Of a stretch of DNA of 53,421 nucleotides, positions 19,830 through 29,129 are shown in pieces (position 1 is the stretch's first letter; each line of letters begins with the position of its first letter). The stretch is from Prochlorococcus sp. AG-673-M19 (lineage in GTDB: Bacteria > Cyanobacteriota > Cyanobacteriia > PCC-6307 > Cyanobiaceae): NCBI GenBank assembly GCA_003211115.1, contig QCTP01000009.1:1-53421 (forward strand), read 5' to 3'. A model generated the notes under the pieces. The model worked only from the letters and a program-made list of their open reading frames with translations, had not been told where the DNA came from and searched no databases. A program made the translations under genes and the position numbers.

Positions 19830-20962
19830 TGGAATTTAAAAATTTAAAACTAAGCAAAAAAACAACTTTTGTTATTTGGGTGATAATAATTGCATTTATT
19901 ATCGCAGCTCCTTCAATTCTTCCTGTTTTCAGATTGAATCTTCTTGGTAGATATTTATCATTAGCTATTGTGGCTTTGGGTGTTGATCTAATTTGGGGAT
20001 TTACTGGTTTATTGAGTCTTGGACAAGGTATATTTTTTGCTCTTGGGGGTTACTGTGCAGCAATGTATTTACAGATAACAAGCTCTTCTGAATTTCCGAA
20101 TAATATTCCAGAATTTTTTGGACTTTACGGTGTAGATAATTTACCTTTCTTCTGGGAACCATTTAGATCTCCAATCTTTAGTTTATTTGCAATTTGGGTT
20201 ATACCTGCATTGGTTGCTGGAATGCTTGGATTTCTTGTATTTAGAAACAGAATAAAAGGTGTATATTTTTCAATACTTACCCAAGCCGCTCTTTTAGTAT
20301 TCTTTAATTTCTTTAATGGGCAACAAAAACTTATTAATGGTACCAACGGATTAAAAACTGATGTAACTCAATTTTTTGGACAAATGGTTGGTTCAGAATC
20401 AATGCAAAGAAATTTCTTTTGGGTAACAGCCTTATTAGTTATTGCGGCATGGTTTTTTTCAAAATGGGTAGTAAAAGGAAGATTTGGGAATATTCTTATA
20501 GGTATCAGAGATGATGAGCCAAGAGTCAGATTCACAGGGTACAATCCTGTCTTATTTAAAACAATAATATTTTCTATAGCTGGTGGTTTAGCAGGAATAT
20601 CAGGAGCTTTGTATACTGTTCAATCAGGAATTGTATCACCTCAATTTATGACAGTGCCATTTTCAATTGAAATGGTTATTTGGGTTGCAGTTGGAGGTAG
20701 AGGGACTTTATTAGGAGCTATACTTGGAGCAGTATTTATTAATTATGCAAAGAGCCTTGTAAGTGAAGCTTTACCCGCCAGTTGGATGTTTATTCAAGGA
20801 GGTCTTTTTATTCTAGTAGTTACTGCTTTGCCAGAAGGAGTTTTAGGATGGGTTCAAGGCGAAGGACCAAGAAATCTTCTACAGAGATTTGGGCTTAAAA
20901 GGAAAATCGAAACATACCCAAGCTTAGAAATAAAGAATGAGATAGAAGAGATAAAAAAATGA
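19829..20962 (+). CDS. urtC: urea ABC transporter permease
   Basis: LivM-like; DLIWGFTGLLSLGQGIFFALGGYCAAMYL. Confidence 0.95.
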   Translation: MEFKNLKLSKKTTFVIWVIIIAFIIAAPSILPVFRLNLLGRYLSLAIVALGVDLIWGFTGLLSLGQGIFFALGGYCAAMYLQITSSSEFPNNIPEFFGLYGVDNLPFFWEPFRSPIFSLFAIWVIPALVAGMLGFLVFRNRIKGVYFSILTQAALLVFFNFFNGQQKLINGTNGLKTDVTQFFGQMVGSESMQRNFFWVTALLVIAAWFFSKWVVKGRFGNILIGIRDDEPRVRFTGYNPVLFKTIIFSIAGGLAGISGALYTVQSGIVSPQFMTVPFSIEMVIWVAVGGRGTLLGAILGAVFINYAKSLVSEALPASWMFIQGGLFILVVTALPEGVLGWVQGEGPRNLLQRFGLKRKIETYPSLEIKNEIEEIKK

Positions 20963-21714
20963 ATAAGAATACTAAAGCACTTTTAAGTTTAGAAAATATA
21001 ACTGTTAGTTTTGAGGGGTTTCTAGCTTTAAATGATCTAAACCTAAGTTTAAAAAAAGGAGAACTTAGGGCTGTAATTGGACCAAATGGAGCTGGTAAAA
21101 CTACATTCTTAGATGTAATAACAGGTAAAGTAAAACCCACTAAGGGTGATGTTTTTTTTAAAGGAAAATCATTAATAGGAAGAAAAGAACATAAGATTGC
21201 ACGTCTTGGAGTAGGAAGAAAATTTCAAAGTCCAAGAGTTTTCGAAAATTTAACCGTCAAGGAAAATCTTGAGATATCTGTAAGTACTCCTAAAAGTCCA
21301 TTAAATCTTATAAATAAAAATATAAAAAATGAACAAATAGATGAAATAGAATATTTGATGAAAATTGTTAATTTATCAAATAAGAACAATTTAAAAGCAG
21401 GTTCATTATCACATGGTCAAAAACAATGGTTGGAAATCGCTATGCTAGTGGGACAGAGGCCAGACTTGATGCTTGTAGATGAGCCAGTTGCTGGTCTTAC
21501 TGATGAGGAAACTGATTTAACTGCAGATTTATTAAAATCATTATCAGGTGACAATACAGTAGTGGTTATTGACCACGATATGGAATTCATAAGAAGACTT
21601 GATAGTAATGTTTCCGTTTTAAATCAAGGAACTGTATTATGTGAAGGAACGATGGATACTATTCAGAACGATAAAAAGGTAATTGATGTTTATTTAGGGA
21701 GACCCGAGGAATAA
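20959..21714 (+). CDS. urtD: urea ABC transporter ATP-binding protein
   Basis: GPNGAGKTT, LSHGQKQWLEIAM, operon position. Confidence 0.95.
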   Translation: MNKNTKALLSLENITVSFEGFLALNDLNLSLKKGELRAVIGPNGAGKTTFLDVITGKVKPTKGDVFFKGKSLIGRKEHKIARLGVGRKFQSPRVFENLTVKENLEISVSTPKSPLNLINKNIKNEQIDEIEYLMKIVNLSNKNNLKAGSLSHGQKQWLEIAMLVGQRPDLMLVDEPVAGLTDEETDLTADLLKSLSGDNTVVVIDHDMEFIRRLDSNVSVLNQGTVLCEGTMDTIQNDKKVIDVYLGRPEE

Positions 21715-21716
21715 TT

Positions 21717-22427
21717 ATGAAGAGCCTATTAGAAGTAAAATCATTAAATACTTATTATGGAGAAAGTCATATTCTTAGAGATGTAGATTTAAACGTAAAA
21801 TCTGGAGAAATGGTTTGTTTGATAGGTAGAAATGGCGTAGGGAAAACTACATTATTAAAATCATTGATAGGTTTATTAAAACCTAAAAGAGGTGAAATTT
21901 TCCTTATTGGAGAAAATATTAATAGAAAAGCTCCCCATCAACGTGCAAGAAAAGGAATGGCTTATGTTCCACAAGGTAGAGAAATAATACCTTATTTAAC
22001 TGTTGAAGAAAACCTAATGTTAGGTATGGAATCATTGCCAGGTGGTTTATCCAAAAATAAAAAAATAGATCCTTTTATATATAATTTATTTCCGATTTTA
22101 AAAGACTTTCTTTCACGAAAAGGTGGAGACCTCAGTGGGGGACAACAACAACAACTTGCTATAGCTAGAGCACTGCTTGGAAAACCACAATTATTATTAT
22201 TAGATGAACCAACTGAAGGAATTCAACCAAATATTGTATTAGATATTGAAAACGCTATAAATCTCATAATTAAGGAAACTGGTATCGGAGTTTTATTAGT
22301 TGAACAACACTTGCATTTTGTTAGGCAAGCAAGTAGATACTATGCAATGCAAAGGGGGGGTATCGTTGCGAGTGGAAACACAAGTGAATTAAGCCAAACA
22401 GTTATTGATAAATTTTTAAGTGTATAG
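21717..22427 (+). CDS. urtE: urea ABC transporter ATP-binding protein
   Basis: GRNGVGKTTLL, LSGGQQQQLAIARAL, operon position. Confidence 0.95.
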   Translation: MKSLLEVKSLNTYYGESHILRDVDLNVKSGEMVCLIGRNGVGKTTLLKSLIGLLKPKRGEIFLIGENINRKAPHQRARKGMAYVPQGREIIPYLTVEENLMLGMESLPGGLSKNKKIDPFIYNLFPILKDFLSRKGGDLSGGQQQQLAIARALLGKPQLLLLDEPTEGIQPNIVLDIENAINLIIKETGIGVLLVEQHLHFVRQASRYYAMQRGGIVASGNTSELSQTVIDKFLSV

Positions 22428-22460
22428 AATTTAAAATTCCAAATATCTATTATTTAAATA

Positions 22461-22640
22461 TTACTTTTCGCATCTTATTAAATCAATACTATTGGGATGC
22501 TCTTTTATATATTTATTGAACTCCATAGCTAATGTTCTTGCTTCATAGGCATCTAATGCATAAAAACAATTTTCTATTCTAAGATTTTGCAAATCTCTAT
22601 AATGAACAGTATATGGTTTTAAAAAAGTGCTATTATTCAT
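22461..22640 (-). CDS. small hypothetical protein (59 aa)
   Basis: Manual translation MNNSTFLKPYTVHYRDLQNLRIENCFYALDAYEARTLAMEFNKYIKEHPNSIDLIRCEK; not in ORF track. Confidence 0.65.
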   Translation of the reverse strand: MNNSTFLKPYTVHYRDLQNLRIENCFYALDAYEARTLAMEFNKYIKEHPNSIDLIRCEK

Positions 22641-22780
22641 TAAATTAAAGATAGTTAATATACTATTTATTTAGATACTTTAACCATGCATAAATTATCT
22701 AATTAAAGATATATATTTTGTTGCTTTCAATATATAAAACATCAAATACTTATAAAAAGTATTCAAGGCTTAGGTTAAAG

Positions 22781-22894
22781 CTAAGGATTTTTGTTATTTC
22801 TACCTTTTGTTTGTTTACCTTCAATTAAGAAAACAAATTTCGATAATATTCGACCAAAGAAAGGAACCCATAATTTTTCATAAAAATATTTCAT
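22781..22894 (-). CDS. small hypothetical protein (37 aa)
   Basis: Manual translation MKYFYEKLWVPFFGRILSKFVFLIEGKQTKGRNNKNP. Confidence 0.4.
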   Translation of the reverse strand: MKYFYEKLWVPFFGRILSKFVFLIEGKQTKGRNNKNP

Positions 22895-22905
22895 AATAAA
22901 AATTA

Positions 22906-23076
22906 TCAAGCAACAAAACTATCTTCGATAATTTCTATGTCCTTAAATTCTTCTAGGTCTTTAGAATTAAAAAGATTTTGCATTAAAAGTATATCAAGTT
23001 CATATTTTAACAAATTTGCCTCAGAAGAAAGAAGGTCATCAACAAAATAATTAAAAGTTTCCAAATCGCTATTCAT
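22906..23076 (-). CDS. small acidic hypothetical protein (56 aa)
   Basis: Manual translation MNSDLETFNYFVDDLLSSEANLLKYELDILLMQNLFNSKDLEEFKDIEIIEDSFVA. Confidence 0.55.
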   Translation of the reverse strand: MNSDLETFNYFVDDLLSSEANLLKYELDILLMQNLFNSKDLEEFKDIEIIEDSFVA

Positions 23077-23232
23077 AGTAAGAATTTATACTTTTGATTA
23101 TTATTATTCCGATAAATCTAAATGTCAATTTAATTTTTAAATCCAAATAAAACTGAAGATTTGTTACTTAAACTATATAAATTTGTTATTGATGAATATA
23201 TATAAATTGTTAAATGATGTTTTGGGTAAAAA

Positions 23233-23340
23233 TCAATTTTTCTGTATATCCTTTTGGACAATTATTTTTAAATCAATTCGAATTATAAAACCAATTAGGA
23301 TAAAAAACAAACCTAAATATGAAAGAAAAGAAAGCTCCAA
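23233..23340 (-). CDS. possible small membrane protein (35 aa, TTG start) or gene remnant
   Basis: MELSFLSYLGLFFILIGFIIRIDLKIIVQKDIQKN; same frame continues upstream through a TGA. Confidence 0.3.
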   Translation of the reverse strand: MELSFLSYLGLFFILIGFIIRIDLKIIVQKDIQKN

Positions 23341-23494
23341 TGCATTATTTTTTAGATATCAATATATTAGCCTATTAAATACAATCATCAAATACATGGC
23401 AAAAATATACGTTACTAAACCCCATTTATGATTAAATGTATTTAATAACTAATTATCTAAAAATATAAATTAAAATATAAAAAATTCATTTTAT

Positions 23495-23647
23495 ATGCAG
23501 GAATTTTTACAACGTGATCTTGGTTCAAGTTTATTATCAATTGCAATAATATTAGGTTGGCTAGGAATTTTCTCTGTTTTTTTAAGATTATTAGCAATAT
23601 CAATTAAAAAAATATTAGAAGCCGTGTTTAAAAATTCAAATAAGTAA
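23495..23647 (+). CDS. small single-TM hypothetical protein (50 aa)
   Basis: Manual translation MQEFLQRDLGSSLLSIAIILGWLGIFSVFLRLLAISIKKILEAVFKNSNK. Confidence 0.6.
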   Translation: MQEFLQRDLGSSLLSIAIILGWLGIFSVFLRLLAISIKKILEAVFKNSNK

Positions 23648-23713
23648 TAATAAATATATGAATTCAAATCATATTCACAATTATTAAAATGATATGAGTA
23701 TAATGACCTATAA

Positions 23714-24100
23714 ATGACAATTTTAGATAAAGTAAAGATAGGAAATAAAGTTAAGATCAATCTAGATCTTACAAAAGATAGATTAACAAAAGAGACAATT
23801 GAAGCAATAAATATCTCATCAGAATGCACAATAAAGGATTTCAAAATCACTGACGGTAAGGGTATAGGTGTAATCCTCCACCTATCAAATGGTAAAGAAG
23901 AATGGTTTTTTGAGAATGAAATTCAGTATCTTGATGAGAAAGGAAATATCATAAAAGAAGAAACTAAAAATGAAAATAATAATTTATTATTTTATGCATT
24001 AAGAAATATAAATTATGAGCCTAAAACAAAAACCAATAAACTTTTGAATCCAATCAATTTTATAACTTGGTTAATTTTTTCATTGAAAGATATTCTATAA
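23714..24100 (+). CDS. DUF2862-like conserved cyanobacterial protein
   Basis: KVKIGNKVKI...GIGVILHLSNGKEEWFFENEI pattern. Confidence 0.75.
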   Translation: MTILDKVKIGNKVKINLDLTKDRLTKETIEAINISSECTIKDFKITDGKGIGVILHLSNGKEEWFFENEIQYLDEKGNIIKEETKNENNNLLFYALRNINYEPKTKTNKLLNPINFITWLIFSLKDIL

Positions 24101-24179
24101 TTCAATAGTGATTTCAAACTAATAAGTATTAGATTTTCTAGAGTTTAAATAATAAAAATTAAATTTTAAATTAAATAAT

Positions 24180-25169
24180 ATGTCAGAAAATATTATTCAG
24201 GTTTCAAATTTATCAAAATCTTTTGATATATCTACAAAACAACCTGGACTAAAAGGAACACTTAAGCATTTTTTTAAAAGAGAAACCAAAAGTATCGAAA
24301 TAATAAAAAATATAAATTTTGAAATAAAGAAAGGAGAAATAGTTGGTTTTCTTGGAGCTAATGGTGCGGGGAAAACAACCATTCTTAAAATACTCTGTGG
24401 TTTAATTTACCCAAGCGGAGGTAAATTATCGGTTGCAGGTAACTTGCCATACAAAAGAAAGTCTAATTTCTTGAAAAATATAACTTTAATAATGGGACAA
24501 AAACAACAGTTAATTTGGGATCTTCCACCTATAGAATCCTTCTACTTAAATGCAGCAATTTATGACATAGAACAAACAGAAGCTAAAAAAAGAATTAAAG
24601 AGTTGTCAGATATGCTTGAAATTGAAAAGGAGCTTTATGTACCTGTTAGAAAATTATCTTTAGGGCAAAGAATGAAAGCTGAATTATTAGCTGCTTTAAT
24701 ACATAGACCAAATATTTTATTTTTAGATGAACCCACATTAGGACTTGATATAAATGCTCAAAGAAATTTAAGGAAATTTCTACAAATTTATAATAAACAA
24801 ACAAATGCAACTATATGTCTAACTAGTCATTACATGAAAGATATTACATCTTTATGCAAGAGGGTAATATGTATTCACGAAGGATGTATTACTTATGATG
24901 GGAAGCTGAACAAACTATTAAAAAAAATATCTCCTGTCAAAGACGTTTTAATTGTATGCAAGACGGATAAAGATGCTATTAAATTAAGCAATTCTGGATT
25001 CGTTATTAAAAATAAAAATCAAAAAGAAATTACAATAACAATTAAAAAAGATACTTTTAAATCTGCTTTAAATGAGATTCTTAACAAATTTGATATCGAA
25101 GATTTGTATATAAATGAACCGCCAATTGACGAAATAATTGGAAATATTTTAGTAAAGAAAAAGGTATAA
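24180..25169 (+). CDS. ABC-2 exporter ATP-binding protein
   Basis: GANGAGKTTILKILCG, LSLGQRMKAEL, LFLDEPTLGLD. Confidence 0.95.
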   Translation: MSENIIQVSNLSKSFDISTKQPGLKGTLKHFFKRETKSIEIIKNINFEIKKGEIVGFLGANGAGKTTILKILCGLIYPSGGKLSVAGNLPYKRKSNFLKNITLIMGQKQQLIWDLPPIESFYLNAAIYDIEQTEAKKRIKELSDMLEIEKELYVPVRKLSLGQRMKAELLAALIHRPNILFLDEPTLGLDINAQRNLRKFLQIYNKQTNATICLTSHYMKDITSLCKRVICIHEGCITYDGKLNKLLKKISPVKDVLIVCKTDKDAIKLSNSGFVIKNKNQKEITITIKKDTFKSALNEILNKFDIEDLYINEPPIDEIIGNILVKKKV

Positions 25170-25961
25170 ATGTCTAATATAAATAGTAATAAACTTACGA
25201 CTCTATTAAAAGTACAGTACTCAAATATGTTGGAATATAGAGTCGAAATAGCTTTGTGGGCAATATCAGGAATAATACCTTTTTTCATGCTTAATATCTG
25301 GACAAATAACAACTTAAATGAATCTATTAACGTAAGTAATATAATGCTTTCTCGATATTTTTTGAGTGCATTCTTCGTAAGACAATTTTCCGTGGTTTGG
25401 GTTGTATTTACATTTGAAGAAGATGCTCTTTTAGGAAAAATTTCTCCTTATTTGATTCAACCTTTAAACCCTTTCTTTAGATATTTTTTTCAACATATAG
25501 CAGAACAAATAACTCGCTTTCCTTTTGCAATAATAATCGCGTTAATTTTTTTTCTTTTTAATCCTGAAAGTATCTGGATACCAACCTTATATGTTTTCTT
25601 TTTAGGATGCTTATCAACATTTTTTTCTTTTATAATTCAATTTTTAATTCAATCAATAATAGCCTGTTTATGTTTTTGGACGGAAAAGGCCTCTGCAATT
25701 GAAAGGTTATTATTTATCCCAACTCTTTTCCTTTCAGGACTATTAGCGCCAGTAATATCATTCCCAGAATACGTAAAATCATGGATATACATAACCCCAT
25801 TTCCTTACTTAATTGATTTTCCAGCCAATATATTATCTGGGAACAAGACAAACATAATTTATGGATTTGTTATGCAGATATTTTGGATTTCTGTTCTTTT
25901 CCCTATATTTAAAAGGATATGGTCATTGGGAACAAAAAAATATACTGCAATGGGCTCATGA
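25170..25961 (+). CDS. ABC-2 exporter permease subunit
   Basis: Multi-TM protein immediately downstream of the ATPase. Confidence 0.85.
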   Translation: MSNINSNKLTTLLKVQYSNMLEYRVEIALWAISGIIPFFMLNIWTNNNLNESINVSNIMLSRYFLSAFFVRQFSVVWVVFTFEEDALLGKISPYLIQPLNPFFRYFFQHIAEQITRFPFAIIIALIFFLFNPESIWIPTLYVFFLGCLSTFFSFIIQFLIQSIIACLCFWTEKASAIERLLFIPTLFLSGLLAPVISFPEYVKSWIYITPFPYLIDFPANILSGNKTNIIYGFVMQIFWISVLFPIFKRIWSLGTKKYTAMGS

Positions 25962-26752
25962 ATATAAAAAAATATATAAAAATTTATTCTTTATTTTTAT
26001 TCACTTCTGTTGCTTCAGAATTGGAATATAAGAGTAATATAATAATCGATTTTATAACTGCAATCTTAAGCTTAATAGGTAGCATATTTCTATTAAGTAT
26101 ATTTTTCCAAAGTACTGATAACATTGGAGGTTGGAAATTTGAACAAGCCTTAATTATTCAAGGGATCTATACAATTCTAAATGGAATTACTAATACCTGG
26201 TTCAATCCAAACCTTACAGAAATAGTAAAACATATTAGAGAAGGTACCCTAGATTTTGTTCTTCTAAAACCAATAGATAGTCAATTTTTTATTTCATTAA
26301 AAAAAATTGCACCATCTGGATTCTTAGAAATAATATTAGGATTAGCTCTTCTGATTTTCTGTATAGGAATTAATCAAATAAATGTAAATTTAGGTTTTTT
26401 GATTTTGTGCCTCACAACATTATTTTGTTCTATTGTAATTTTATATAGCTTATGGTTTTTAATTTCAACGACAACAATTTGGTTTGTAAAAACATGGAAT
26501 GCAACAGAAGTCTTACGTTCTTTTCTTTATGTAGGAAGATTTCCTTTGAATTCTTTTTCACTTTCATTAAGAATATTTTTTAGTATTTTTGTACCAATAG
26601 CCTTCATAACCACAATCCCCTCTGAAGTTTTCTTAGGACTAGCTCAACAATGGAAAATATTATTAGAACTAATAGTTTCTGGAATATTTTTTTTGGTTTC
26701 AAGAAGATTTTGGTTATTTGCTCTAAAGTTTTATACCTCCGCCTCTAGCTAG
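25958..26752 (+). CDS. ABC-2 exporter permease subunit (DUF990-like)
   Basis: Multi-TM protein, 4-bp ATGA overlap with previous gene; start moved from 25919 to in-frame ATG 25958. Confidence 0.85.
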   Translation: MNIKKYIKIYSLFLFTSVASELEYKSNIIIDFITAILSLIGSIFLLSIFFQSTDNIGGWKFEQALIIQGIYTILNGITNTWFNPNLTEIVKHIREGTLDFVLLKPIDSQFFISLKKIAPSGFLEIILGLALLIFCIGINQINVNLGFLILCLTTLFCSIVILYSLWFLISTTTIWFVKTWNATEVLRSFLYVGRFPLNSFSLSLRIFFSIFVPIAFITTIPSEVFLGLAQQWKILLELIVSGIFFLVSRRFWLFALKFYTSASS

Positions 26753-26754
26753 TT

Positions 26755-27021
26755 TTATTTACCAATTTCTCTACATAAGTCCCACATTTTTTGCTTAGAA
26801 GTTATGTGAGATAATTTTGATAATTTCTTGAAGTTGGTCGATGACTTTTCAATTATAAGGAGTTTACAAAGATAATTAATTTCATAATGTTTTGCAATAG
26901 TTCCTAATTTTACTGAGAGATTAACAAGAATGATTATAAATGAAAGAAAAACAAACGCTAAATAGAGAGAAAAAGAAGATTTCGAAAAGTCATCATTTTG
27001 GGTTTTAACTTCGAATCTCAT
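26755..27021 (-). CDS. hypothetical protein with one TM segment
   Basis: Internal ATG (MRFEVKTQ...) overlaps upstream stop as TAATG. Confidence 0.6.
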   Translation of the reverse strand: MRFEVKTQNDDFSKSSFSLYLAFVFLSFIIILVNLSVKLGTIAKHYEINYLCKLLIIEKSSTNFKKLSKLSHITSKQKMWDLCREIGK

Positions 27022-27251
27022 TATTCCATAATATGTTGAGGGCACTTAATAGCTGCAATGGCAATTGCTGCAACTTTAAAATTATCTGATTTCTCAATAA
27101 CTTTTTTTACTTCTAACGGGCCGTACTTTTCACTAGCGTCACTATAAGAAAGAAGTAAAGATTTATAATTATCATGACCTAAATTTCTATATTCACAGAA
27201 ATTATCACCTACAAAATTTAAAAGTGCCAGAAGAGTCAATTCAACCATCAA
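27021..27251 (-). CDS. conserved hypothetical protein
   Basis: 76 aa ORF coupled to the next gene. Confidence 0.65.
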   Translation of the reverse strand: MMVELTLLALLNFVGDNFCEYRNLGHDNYKSLLLSYSDASEKYGPLEVKKVIEKSDNFKVAAIAIAAIKCPQHIME

Positions 27252-27399
27252 ATTTGTTTATCAAACACTCCTACGAATAATACATTGGATCTAACCATTA
27301 ACAAGCTTAGAAAGTAAAAATAGCAAAATATTTAAATTCTTATAGCTATTAAAAAATAAAATATTACAAAGAATTATCACTATGGCGAGGAAGGTTAGA

Positions 27400-27540
27400 T
27401 AAATCAAAAAAAGACACTACCTGTAGTGTGGTTTGATCACTTCTAATCCGCTAGGGATAGGGGGTTGCATTTTTATACGAATTCGTTTAAAAATAAGTTT
27501 CCCCATCACCTGGTCTCACAAATGTGAGATCTTTTTTTTT
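27400..27540 (+). ncRNA. candidate structured small RNA with intrinsic terminator
   Basis: ATCAAA/TTTGAT plus ACACTAC-CT-GTAGTGT extended stem; terminator ends it; no long ORF; 5' end approximate. Confidence 0.55.
27512..27540 (+). terminator. intrinsic terminator
   Basis: GGTCTCAC-AAAT-GTGAGATC followed by nine T. Confidence 0.85.
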
Positions 27541-27647
27541 GCAATAAATCTTAGAAATAGCACAAAATTACATTTTCATATATAAAGTATTTTTTAATAC
27601 ATCTACCATCAAAGAAGATAATTAATATCTTAAAAATTGCTTATTAA

Positions 27648-27731
27648 ATGGATTTATCACTATTAACTGCGACAGCAGCTGTGGGCCTTTTTTTAACTAC
27701 AACAGCTGTTTTAGCTTTTGCCATAAGCTAA
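27648..27731 (+). CDS. possible 27-aa membrane peptide
   Basis: MDLSLLTATAAVGLFLTTTAVLAFAIS; single TM, size typical of small photosynthetic subunits but not matched to one. Confidence 0.45.
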   Translation: MDLSLLTATAAVGLFLTTTAVLAFAIS

Positions 27732-27732
27732 T

Positions 27733-28545
27733 TCATCTCCAGAAGCCTATTGATTTAATTAACAAACTTATTCCGACGAGCAGACATACAACTGTAAAAG
27801 TCTTTTTAATTAGTTTATTCCCTTTTATATTTGATAAATGTGCCCCAAAATATCCTCCAGTAAAAGATCCTAGGATAAGAATTAATAATAAATTCGTTGG
27901 TATTATCCCAATTCTACTAAGAAAAAATGCACCTATCGCATTCCAAAAAATACCAACTGTAAAAAAAGTTAAACTAATAGCTCTAAGAAAATCCATCTTA
28001 AAATTTTTTATTAATAACATTGTCACCAATAACCCAGTACCGGAAGAGACGGAACCGTTAAGGATTCCAATTAAAAATATAGGTATAATAAATCTCAACT
28101 TCAATTGAAAATAAATATTGTTGTTTATAGAATTCATTCCTAAAGTCGGTTTTAATGAGGAATATAAGGCTAAAAAAATTGAAAAAATCCCTAATATTGA
28201 ATATAGAAATTGCTCTGAGAGCAATTTCACAATAGATGATCCTAAAATAACTCCAGGAGTTCCAAAGAATATAATTTGCCATAAAACATGAATATCTTTT
28301 TTTAGAGATTTAAAATTTCTGATGGATCCTCCTAAACCAAGAGCTACAGTTGCAACTTTATGAGTAGCGAGAGCTTGATAGTAAGGAATACCAGATAAAA
28401 GCAAGGCGGGTAATTGAATTAAACCTGCACCACCGCCAGAGATAGCTGAAAACGTGTTAGAAATAAAAGAGATTAAGAATATAAAAAAGTTATGATATAA
28501 ATGAAATTCATTACTAATTTGCAAATAAATAAAAGGTAATAACAT
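27733..28545 (-). CDS. TauE/SafE family anion permease
   Basis: ISGGGAGLIQLPALLLSGIPYYQALATHKVA and FTGGYFGAHLS motifs. Confidence 0.9.
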   Translation of the reverse strand: MLLPFIYLQISNEFHLYHNFFIFLISFISNTFSAISGGGAGLIQLPALLLSGIPYYQALATHKVATVALGLGGSIRNFKSLKKDIHVLWQIIFFGTPGVILGSSIVKLLSEQFLYSILGIFSIFLALYSSLKPTLGMNSINNNIYFQLKLRFIIPIFLIGILNGSVSSGTGLLVTMLLIKNFKMDFLRAISLTFFTVGIFWNAIGAFFLSRIGIIPTNLLLILILGSFTGGYFGAHLSNIKGNKLIKKTFTVVCLLVGISLLIKSIGFWR

Positions 28546-28681
28546 TAAATAATATTTTTACTTGTTAAAGATTTATATTAATTAAATAATATCAACATTT
28601 AATATTTTAAAAATTTGAACTTATATATATATTCAGAAATTATAAAAAACTGTTATTATTTTATTAATTATCAAGACTTTT

Positions 28682-29023
28682 ATGCATAAACAAGATGCAA
28701 TTTACCTTGATCAGTTATGTCCCAAAATAAGCAATAAAAACTGGAGAGACTCACTTCACAAGTTAACTAAAAATAAATGTATTTATTGTGGCAACCCATC
28801 TGAATCACTTGATCATTTACATCCAATGTCAAAAGGAGGTAAAAGTATTACTAGAAATTGTGTTCCATGTTGTTTATCCTGTAATGGGAAAAAATCAGAT
28901 TCTGAAGTACTCGACTGGTACAGAAGTCAAAAATTTTATGACCCAAGAAGATCTATGGCAATCAGAGCATGGTTTAATGATGATTTAAAGCTTGCTGAAG
29001 TATTACTAAACTATATAAAGTAA
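28682..29023 (+). CDS. HNH endonuclease
   Basis: CIYCGNPSESLDHLHPMSKGGKSITRNCVPCCLSCNGKKSD (CxxC...DHxxP...N...CxxCN). Confidence 0.92.
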   Translation: MHKQDAIYLDQLCPKISNKNWRDSLHKLTKNKCIYCGNPSESLDHLHPMSKGGKSITRNCVPCCLSCNGKKSDSEVLDWYRSQKFYDPRRSMAIRAWFNDDLKLAEVLLNYIK

Positions 29024-29129
29024 GTTATTAACTTAAATTTTAAAAATATAAAATCTAATTATTTAATATTTTATAGTAAACATTTTAAAAGGTTAATTTA
29101 TAAAATAATTATTTTCCAAAAAAAAATAT

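Noticed and set aside
23183-23431. Plus-strand 82-aa ORF
   Set aside because: Composition unconvincing; minus-strand frame looks more like a membrane protein, itself doubtful
23491-23850. Minus-strand 119-aa ORF
   Set aside because: Antisense to small ORF 23495-23647 and to the DUF2862-like gene
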